From Drosophila pseudoobscura (Eukaryota; Arthropoda; Insecta; Diptera; Drosophilidae): DNA of 64,000 bases. Below the pieces are notes generated by a model. That model made no database searches, was not told the DNA's origin, and was given only the letters and a program-made list of their open reading frames with translations. The DNA lies in the NCBI RefSeq assembly GCF_009870125.1, contig NC_046683.1, positions 46,701,869 through 46,765,868 on the forward strand. The letters are read 5' to 3'. How positions within the stretch are numbered: position 1 is the first letter of the stretch; every line of letters starts with the position of its first letter. This document shows positions 56,421 through 64,000 of the stretch, in pieces. Made by a program: the position numbers and the translations under genes.

Positions 56421-56465
56421 GGGTCCAAGTCCGGGTCCGGGTCCGGGTCCGGGTCCTGGTCCTGG
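56421..56465 (+). repeat. GGGTCC hexamer repeat
   Basis: About seven units of GGGTCC with A and T variants. Confidence 0.85.
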
Positions 56466-57104
56466 CCCTCGTCCATGTCGCCAAGCACCAATTAATCAGT
56501 TTGGCAAGTGGAGGAGCAGGACCCTCGAAAACAGTGAAACAAAAGTCAGGAATTGTCTGGCGATATTTATTTAGATGTTTTTTGTGGGTACAATATTCGT
56601 ACTTCTTCGGCGCGGGCTCATTTATATGGCTTCGATTTTTATGGCCCCAACATTCCCCTATGGTTTATGGCAGTCATCCTTTTTGATATTTCCTTCTCTC
56701 TCTCTTGCTTTCTGGCTCTCCTTTTTCTGGTTTTTTTGTGGTTTTTGGTCTAAAAATATTTGCGGCCATAAATATGGCCATGGAATTGGCCTAATTGAGT
56801 GTATTACATGTTGGCCAACCAAAAAATTCCCATCTAAAATTGAGTGTAGCGCAGTGTTATGGAGTGTGTTCTATTTGGAGACCGCCCGGCGAGAGGATGA
56901 ATTTTTTTGTATTTTTCATTGCCACATGCTGGCCTGATTTGTAAAACATATAAATTCGGCTCCATTCGCATGGGATTTTCTGCGCCATATATTTTTGATA
57001 TTTGTTGTGGAGACGACCCTCATGATGTTTCAGTGATTGATTTTGTCTGGTGTTTGGTATGCGGTGTGGAATACTCACTTTTATTCTTGACTATTTTTTG
57101 CTGA

Positions 57105-57110
<6 letters not shown>

Positions 57111-57137
<27 letters not shown>

Positions 57138-57139
57138 AC
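57111..57139 (+). repeat. (GA)n microsatellite
   Basis: GA units with one AAA interruption upstream; a potential GAGA-factor site. Confidence 0.85.
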
Positions 57140-60100
57140 AGAGCGTTTCCCAGCCAGTTCGCTCATTGAGGCCAAAGTTGGTTCCAAAGTTATTCTTTTT
57201 GCTTACTTGAACTAATAAATGAATATTGACAGGAGGCGGTCAGGGATCCAGGGCACGGGCGTGGCGGGTGCCCATCAAACAGTCATCCTATCCACATGAA
57301 AACTTAACTAATCGCCCAGTTATCGACTTAATGGTTGATTTTTTCTGCCTCTTCTGGAGCGCAAAAATCCTATTGAAAGGCATTTGACATGCACACACGC
57401 ACCCACAAACACACACTACGCAAATGTACATGTGTGTGCGTGTGTGTCTCTAAGTGGCACTTGACAGGGCAGCGGGCGGGCACTTGAACGGCGTCGGCTC
57501 ACTGACCTCCAAAAGGAATCAGGAGCGTCCGCCCGGCCAAGCCAAGCCAAGCCGAACCGAGCCGAGCCGAGCCTTTGAACTGCAAGTCAAGTCAAATGAA
57601 AAGCTTGCCAGTGGAAAGCGCAAAGGAAAAGTCGGCCCGAAACAGAAATGGCAAATGCCTGCCCCCGGGGGCCGTACTCTGGGCAGTGGGTGGGTTTTCT
57701 GTGGGTCTCTGAACGGACTATAAATAAAAAATTGCCCGCCATCGATTTTTATGTTGTACAAGTGAGAGCAGAAGTCACAAATGAAACGAGGAACCCATGA
57801 GTGTTTGTCTTTTGCTTGTTTGCCTTTCGTTTCCTTCTCTGCTTTTTCGATTCTTTGTTTTCAGACGTCCCCGGCCTTAGCATCTCCCAGCCCACGCAGT
57901 TTTCTCTATATATGTGTTCTCTATGGGTCTGTCTATGTGCGTGTCCATACACTTTTCTAATGGAGAGAAATGGCCTTTTAATGAGTCGTCAATTTCAGAT
58001 CCTCTCCTCCTCGGCGTCTACACTGTACAGGCGTCAATTAATTATTTCTGTTGCTACATTGTTTTTTAAATATTCGTTAATTAAATGCCATTATGTTGTG
58101 TGCACGAGTTTGTCATTTCCGCAAGTCTTTGCATTGTATAATTTTTGAAGAAAAAAAAAACGCAATCAATACGAAATACGAAAAGGGTGATGTTTATACA
58201 TATGATATAATTGACTTAGATGGAATACTAAAACTATAATTCAAATTATAACAAGAACTTTTTTTTTCATTTTTCGCCAATTACACCAACAGCTGTCAAA
58301 GGAGTATTAAGTGTTCGCTTTCACATGAAACGGCCTGACCCCCAACGGTATCCAATAGTTTTGATCCCATCTTATCAGGTCTCGCTTAAGAGCATTTCCT
58401 CAAACCAAACCCCAAGCGGCCTTCAATTGCTTGCTGGTGTTTTGAAATCTCCTGCCCGACGGCCATCTCCAACTGCTGTCCCATGGGGTGGCATGCCTGC
58501 CCCTTTGTGGGCGTGGTGTTCTGGAGCATGCATGCCACTATCGTCATAAATATGCGTGCAGATGCATATGCATGCAAAGGCTAACGGGGAACAAACGCTT
58601 GTGTCTCTGTGTGAATGCGTGTCTGTGTGTGTGTGTGTGTGGAGGGGTTGTCCGGTCCGCTCCATTTGCTTTACGACTCTATTTTGTGAGCTTTTCAATT
58701 CCATTGGATATTTTTTGTTTTTTTTTTTGTGTTTGTTCTTTGGTTCTTGCTGCTGTTGCACCCTGCGCCCCAGCCCCATTCCAATTTGTTCTACTTTGCT
58801 TGCCACGTTTGAGCGATTTATGGCGGCTGGACGGTATGAAAAACACAGCTGAAATGTGCACCACTTCTAGAGATAGATAAACGTCCTTCCTGTCCATCCT
58901 GTGCTGCCTGCCAGCCTACAAATTGTTTTACCCAGATGCAGGGCCATTGATTCACCCGTAAAAGTTTCACCATATGTACCCAACCAAGGTCAGTCTCTAA
59001 AAGAGTGGCGGAGAGGAACTCCATTAACCGGTCGAGCGTACTTGGAGTGGAGTGGAGAAGAGTGGAGCAGCAGTAGAAGTTTTAGAAGGAGTCAGGAAAC
59101 TGAACCTTCTGGCCTGCGCCGCAGAGTTGAAAGTTCATTAGTAAGCCATAAAGTAGGCTATAAATTCTGGTGGCCCTCGTAGCCCATATGCGATAAGCAT
59201 CCGCCCACAAGCACACACCACACCACACCAATACACAGGCTCACCGAATGGCTCATTATCAACACCCACACACACACACACCAGCACAAGAGAGAATCTG
59301 CTAAGCTCTCCCCAGGATCAAGCAGCTGGCGATGGCAGCCCGCAACAACGGTTTGAGTGGGCTCTTCCTTTTGCCAACTAGTGTTCATGTGTCTAGGTTC
59401 TTATGTGTGTTTGTGTTTTTGTGAATGTGAATGTGGATGTAAGTGTAAGTGTAACACATCTCCAGGCGCTAACCAGACCGCATATCTACATTTAAATTAT
59501 GCAAGTCCTTGTCTAGGCAGCGGCAGCGGCAGCGTCGTAGTCGTCGTCTCCTTCTATTCCATCTGTTTGTTTGTTGGCCCAGCCGCCCGTGTTTTTGACC
59601 TAGAAGCACACATTTCGTCGTTGCCTTAGTCGCGTTTTATGTTCTACTTAATACACACATACATACATGTACATATATACATATACTTTATATACATATG
59701 TATGTATTCTTTCGGCTCGGCTCAGGTTTTTTGTGTTTGTCAATTTGGCTTTGAGAGCCTGCAAACGATTTTTATTTGGACCTGCTGCTGTTTATTTGTT
59801 TAAATTTAACGCATCAGCGTTCGTCCTTCCCAGGGTCTCTGTCTCTGCCTATGTTTGCCTTGCTATTACTTACCATACTTGGCTTTCGTTTTTCCTTTTC
59901 CTCTCTTTTTTTTACGAGTAAAGGAAAATGGATTTTATCTCTTGGCGGCGCCCCAAAAGAGGCTTTGCAATTTTCCTGCAAATTTAATTTTGTTTGGCCA
60001 ATAAAACGGGAGCTGTTCTATAGTTTGACCATATATTTTATGCACGCATGAAAAATATAAACATATAACTTTATTAAAAAATAAATCAAATGTTTCTATT

Positions 60101-61312
60101 TTCGGTTTGTCTTGTGTCTAGGGCTCACATCACAACAGATAAAGTTTGCCTCAAACATTTTCGGGGCGCTCCCCCGAGTATCCTTAAATTGTAAGGCACA
60201 TTTTGTGTTAGCCAATAAAGCAGCCACTTGACTGATGTTGTATTTAGCAACTATTACAAATAAATTGCAAAGGAGCAAACGAGTCGTACATAAAAAATGG
60301 TTGTCAAGTGCCATGACATAACAAGAATTAGTAGCACGAGTATGTCTCTTACCAATTCAGCATTAAACTCGGCCAAGTATTGTCATCTCTCTGTTAAATC
60401 GGTTTAAATCCATTTTGCTCGGGTCGCCAACAAGTTTTCAGATATATTCTATTTCGGCTTTTGTTTCCCGCCCGCATTTTCTATTCGGTATGGATTTCTT
60501 TTTCCTCTTTTCAAATCATTTGATTTCAACGTTTCCACCTAGTGTTTTCGCGAAGCATCCATCGTCGTTGCTTTTTGTGCGTTTTTTCTTTATTTTTATT
60601 TCGTTTTTGGGTATTGCGCGCTTCTCTTTCAATTTTCATTTCATGTTTTCGTGTCGCGAGCCAAAGTTTTTCTTTTCTTTCTGTGCGTTTTTTGTGTGTG
60701 TGTGTGTGTTTTTTTTTTTTGAAAATGTTCTATTTTCTCTTTGGTTCGGCAGCTGGCATCCGAATAACCCCCAGGGGCTGTGTTGCGTGAAATCGCATCA
60801 ATTGTACAAACTTTAGGCGCGTTATTTAATTTGCCATTGAGGCAGTGCGCTCCATTTAGCCGCCTGTCCAGTCACTCCGTCCGACAGGGCACAGAACGGA
60901 CTCTGGAGCTTCGGAGCTTCGGAGCTCCGACTTTCCGGCATTGTTAATTGTTTGGCCAAGACCGTGTGAATATTTCGACAAAGCCGCATGCTTTCCCTAT
61001 TCGCAATCGCATTCGCATTCGGCTTACGTAGGTTCGAGAGATACCAAATTTAATTACACTGGAATACGAAATCCTGAAATCATTGCGACCTTGGCCAAAT
61101 TCAATTCAATCAGCAGAAATTTCATTCCTCAAGTCCCCGACATGTCCCTTGGCACTTTTCTGTGGTGGCTGTGGATTCGCCATCAGCCTCAGCTTCGGCT
61201 TCAGCTTCAGCTTCAAGCTGTTCAACATGACCCAGTTCGATGCTGTTTGAATAATTGATCAGTTGCCCCGACTGTTTTCTGGCAACGTCAACGGCCTGGT
61301 TGGGTCTGTTTG

Positions 61313-61376
61313 GGTCGGGCCGGGTCTGTCCTGGTCTGGTCTGGTCTGGTCTGGTTTGGTCTGTCCTGGTCTGTAA
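61313..61376 (+). repeat. GGTCT pentamer repeat
   Basis: Around ten imperfect GGTCT/GGTCC units in a G/T-rich stretch. Confidence 0.8.
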
Positions 61377-62640
61377 TTGAGCCTCCAGATGTGTGGCAGG
61401 CAAGAAAATGGGAAAAACGTCACGGAGCTTAAATTATTTTCCTTAAAGTAATTGATAGTCTGCTGCTCATATAATAACATTCGATGTGGCATTTTGGTTT
61501 CATATGGAATTCTGGGAAGGAATTCTATGGGGCGAGGTTCAGCTCCCTTCAATTGGTTACCAATAATAGAACGGAGAAGCTTGCACCAAGAAATATGGAG
61601 ATGAGGATGGAATAATCTTGAGTGGTGGGATTACTTTGCTAAATTATTATTAGGGTTTAAGTTTTCACGATTCTGATACTAGAAGCCACAAAGAAAACTT
61701 CGACTTGGGCTAATGTTTATTTGCTTGGTATTTAATTCAATCATTAACTGTATGTTTACTTTTTCCGTCTTTTCATTTATGTGAATTATAAATTCCACAT
61801 ATTTCTCCTTAAATTCTAGTTAAATTCTTCCATATGTTGTAGTTCCAGGCCCCACGGCCCTCTCAAACGCCTTGACCCTTAATTAATAACCTGAATTATG
61901 TAGCACAAGCTTGTAGTGCAGCTCAAACTTTTTCTGTCAAGTACTCACTCGGGAAATGGAAACTTAATTTAGTTGTTTAACCCGCACAAGTTGAGCTTTT
62001 GGCCAAGTTGAAGCAAGCCCTCCTCCCATCAAGCCATCCGCCTCTGTCTGCATGTGAGGAGATCATTTCATTTGCTCGTACTTTAAGCTTGATGAAATTT
62101 AAATTCGCAACTTTTCTCATTTCATATTGGTCTAACGACGTTGTTCTTGGTACGAACTTTTACTGGACCAACAATTTTTGTTTGCTTCTTCGGCATACTT
62201 GTATTTTTGTTTCAGACTAGACACGGAGTAAATAGCGAACCATCAGCTGGAAGGCTATCTGGTTTCAAATGCGGGATGTGGCTACCAGTTCGCCGGAGGT
62301 AAGATATTGTTTGGATTAGGGAGAGACATCTTTATGAATATTTAACCTAATTATAAAACAATTTAAAATAAATATATTACGAAAAAATTAAATATAAATA
62401 TGAAATATATTGAAATAAAAAATGTTCATATTAATGTAAAAATCGAATGACACGAACTGAGTGATGGTCTATTTTATTACAATTGATTATCTTTGATCCG
62501 ATCATTGAGCTTATCTATAGAAGCTGTTAAGCAGGAGTGTGTAAACAAAAAAAAGGGTTGGTGGTCTTACTGCAAGGATATGTAAATTTCGGCGCACCGA
62601 AGCAGGGATTCTATTCCTGCATTCCTATATTTGTTTTTTT

Positions 62641-63690
62641 TATACCCGATACTCTAAATGAGTATAGGGGTATATGAGATTTGTGGTGAAAGTGGATGTG
62701 TGTAAGGTCCAGAAGGAGGCGTTTGCGACCCCATATATATTATTTTCTTTATCAGCATCAATAGCCCAGTCGATAGAGCCATGTCTGTCTATCCGTCCCT
62801 ATGAGCACCTAGTGCTCAAAGATTATGAGAGCTGGAGCAACGATATTTTGTATCCAGACTTCTGAGATATGTCACTGTTACAAGTATATTTAAAAACGCC
62901 GCACCGCCCACTTCCGCCCCCACAAAAGACGAAAATTTGTGGCATACACAATTTCAAAGATACGAGAAAATCAAAGACGCAGAATCGTAGAGAATGACTA
63001 TATCTTCTAGACTGCTGAATCTGAACCAGATCGTATTATTATTAAAGCCAGAATTAAAAAAAAAACAATTTTTTTTTATCACAGGTTTAATGGTTGGCTT
63101 TGCCTATTGGAAAAAGTGAGTTCCGAGATCTCAGAGACTATAAGAGCTAGAGCAACCAAATTTGGAATTTACACTCCTGTGATATCAAACCTTGACAAGT
63201 TTATTTCAAAATTTCGCCACACCCCCTTCCGTCCCCGCAAAGGACGAAAATCTGTGACATCCCCAGATCTCCGAGACCATTAAGGCTAGAGCTGATATTC
63301 ACGCTCCTTTTAGATTTCACTATTACATGTATATTTCAAAATTTTGCCACCCCCTTCCGCCCCCACAAAAGACGAAAATCTGTGGCATCCACAATATTGA
63401 AGATATGAGAAAACTAAAAACGCACATAGAAAATGACCATATCTATCAGATTGCCGAATCTGGATTAGATCGGATCATTTTTATATCCAAAAGAAACAAA
63501 TAAATTAGCAGTGCAATAGGCAGCGCCCGACGTCACGCTCAGACTGATTTTCTGTCTCTCTCGCACGCACTCTTTGTCGTGTCGTTCAATATTAGCGGCG
63601 TCTGCCGGAGGAGAGCCATACTGACTAAGTATCGGGTATAAATGTAGAGTTGCGGTCGCCGCAGCAACTCACAACGTTCCCACTCGTTTT
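62641..63690 (+). mobile_element. DINE-1/INE-1-type non-autonomous Helitron relative
   Basis: The element begins TATACCCGATACT (62641-62653) and carries the exact reverse complement AGTATCGGGTATA at 63628-63640. A hairpin GAGTTGC/GCAACTC (63647-63653 with 63664-63670) and a T-rich end (GTTCCCACTCGTTTT, to 63690) follow. The left part has the INE-1 signature order: GGGGTATATGAGATT, CAGAAGGAGGCGTTTGCGAC, CCCCATATATATT, ATCAGCATCAATAGCCCAGT and CATGTCTGTC. A GC-rich module CTTCCGCCCCCACAAARGAC followed by GAAAAT(T/C)TGTG recurs three times (about 62905, 63217, 63347). No transposase is encoded; it would depend on an autonomous Helitron/Helentron. The near-complete length suggests a fairly recent copy. 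Confidence 0.75.
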
Positions 63691-64000
63691 ATCTTAGTTT
63701 TGGATTGAATAAATGTAGGGCACTATGAACCCAAATCTCTTTCAGTTTAACCACAATATTTAACCAAAAGTTTCGCCTCTCCTGTTGGTTGACCCTACCT
63801 GTTTTGGTAGCCGCATAATTTATGGCCAGACTGGGAGGGAAAATAATGTTATCGCTGCCCCATTGCATATGTGTTGGCCAACAGAGAAACCCATAAATAA
63901 TTAATGGCTAAGTTCAAGGCTCGAGGCAGAGATGTCTGAGATAGTTGGTAGGATTGCTCATAAAATCAGAACTGGCGAGGGATTCCTGAGGGATATAAAT
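63691..64000. other. Non-coding tail of the window
   Basis: About 310 bp with no recognisable gene or repeat. Confidence 0.6.

Larger units (their letters stand above)
47951..62640. other. Gene-free region (14.7 kb)
   Basis: I see no confident coding exon. Frames up to 130 codons (for example 48148-48540 and 54174-54569) overlap other open frames and show no domain. Content: AGGAGC/CCACGCC-type GC-rich patches, a GGGTCC hexamer tract (56421-56465), a GA tract (57111-57139), an AGCC-type pentamer (57537-57576) and a GGTCT pentamer (about 61313-61376). This is either intergenic or intron of a gene beyond the window. Confidence 0.6.

Noticed and set aside
58983..58992. ACCAAGGTCA, a match to the FTZ-F1/NR5A binding site
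   Set aside because: A single 9-bp match 25 kb from ftz-f1 is expected by chance in 64 kb.
1..64000. CRISPR arrays, bacterial operons, riboswitches, ribosome binding sites
   Set aside because: The window is insect nuclear DNA; direct repeats seen are microsatellites or duplications, not spacer-separated arrays.

Overview
This is Drosophila DNA, most likely from the obscura group. It carries the nuclear-receptor gene ftz-f1 (Muller element D in flies), introns of 50-80 bp, fly core-promoter motifs, abundant CAG/CA/GAGA repeats, and a DINE-1/INE-1-type Helitron relative whose body resembles obscura-group copies. The species call comes from pattern memory and was not computed.

Layout. Positions 1-22.7 kb hold no convincing protein-coding exon. 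They contain simple repeats, short DINE-like remnants, a tRNA-Glu(CTC) on the minus strand (4323-4394) and the regulatory/5'-leader region of ftz-f1. The beta isoform of ftz-f1 runs on the plus strand from 22714 to 33954 in eight coding exons (801 aa), with a 7.4-kb first intron. A long AT-rich 3' UTR or downstream region follows. From 37.2 to 46.8 kb lies a compact block of small genes: Atg3 (minus) and Nufip (plus) sharing a 232-bp bidirectional promoter; a small membrane-protein gene (minus); MED11 (minus); an unrecognised gene with a zinc-finger-like motif near each end (minus); and a coiled-coil gene (minus) with tandem-duplication debris and a decayed paralogue beside it. From about 48 to 62.6 kb I see only non-coding DNA with simple repeats and one small repeat-containing ORF. 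A DINE-1-type element occupies about 62.64-63.69 kb.

How it works together. beta-FTZ-F1 is the prepupal competence factor of the ecdysone cascade, known to be activated by DHR3 and timed by Blimp-1. By eye I find twelve perfect matches to the monomeric ROR/DHR3 site WAWNTRGGTCA between 5.2 and 32.9 kb and none in 34-64 kb. A perfect Blimp-1 motif lies in the GAGA-rich region about 2.4 kb 5' of the beta start codon. The neighbours are housekeeping genes (autophagy E2-like enzyme, snoRNP assembly factor, Mediator head subunit); the Atg3-Nufip pair has the DRE and Motif-1 promoter elements typical of that class.

All coordinates, splice sites and motif counts were read by hand. Exon joins of ftz-f1, Atg3, Nufip and MED11 keep frame at GT-AG sites. 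The membrane-protein gene does not join in frame at its first intron.
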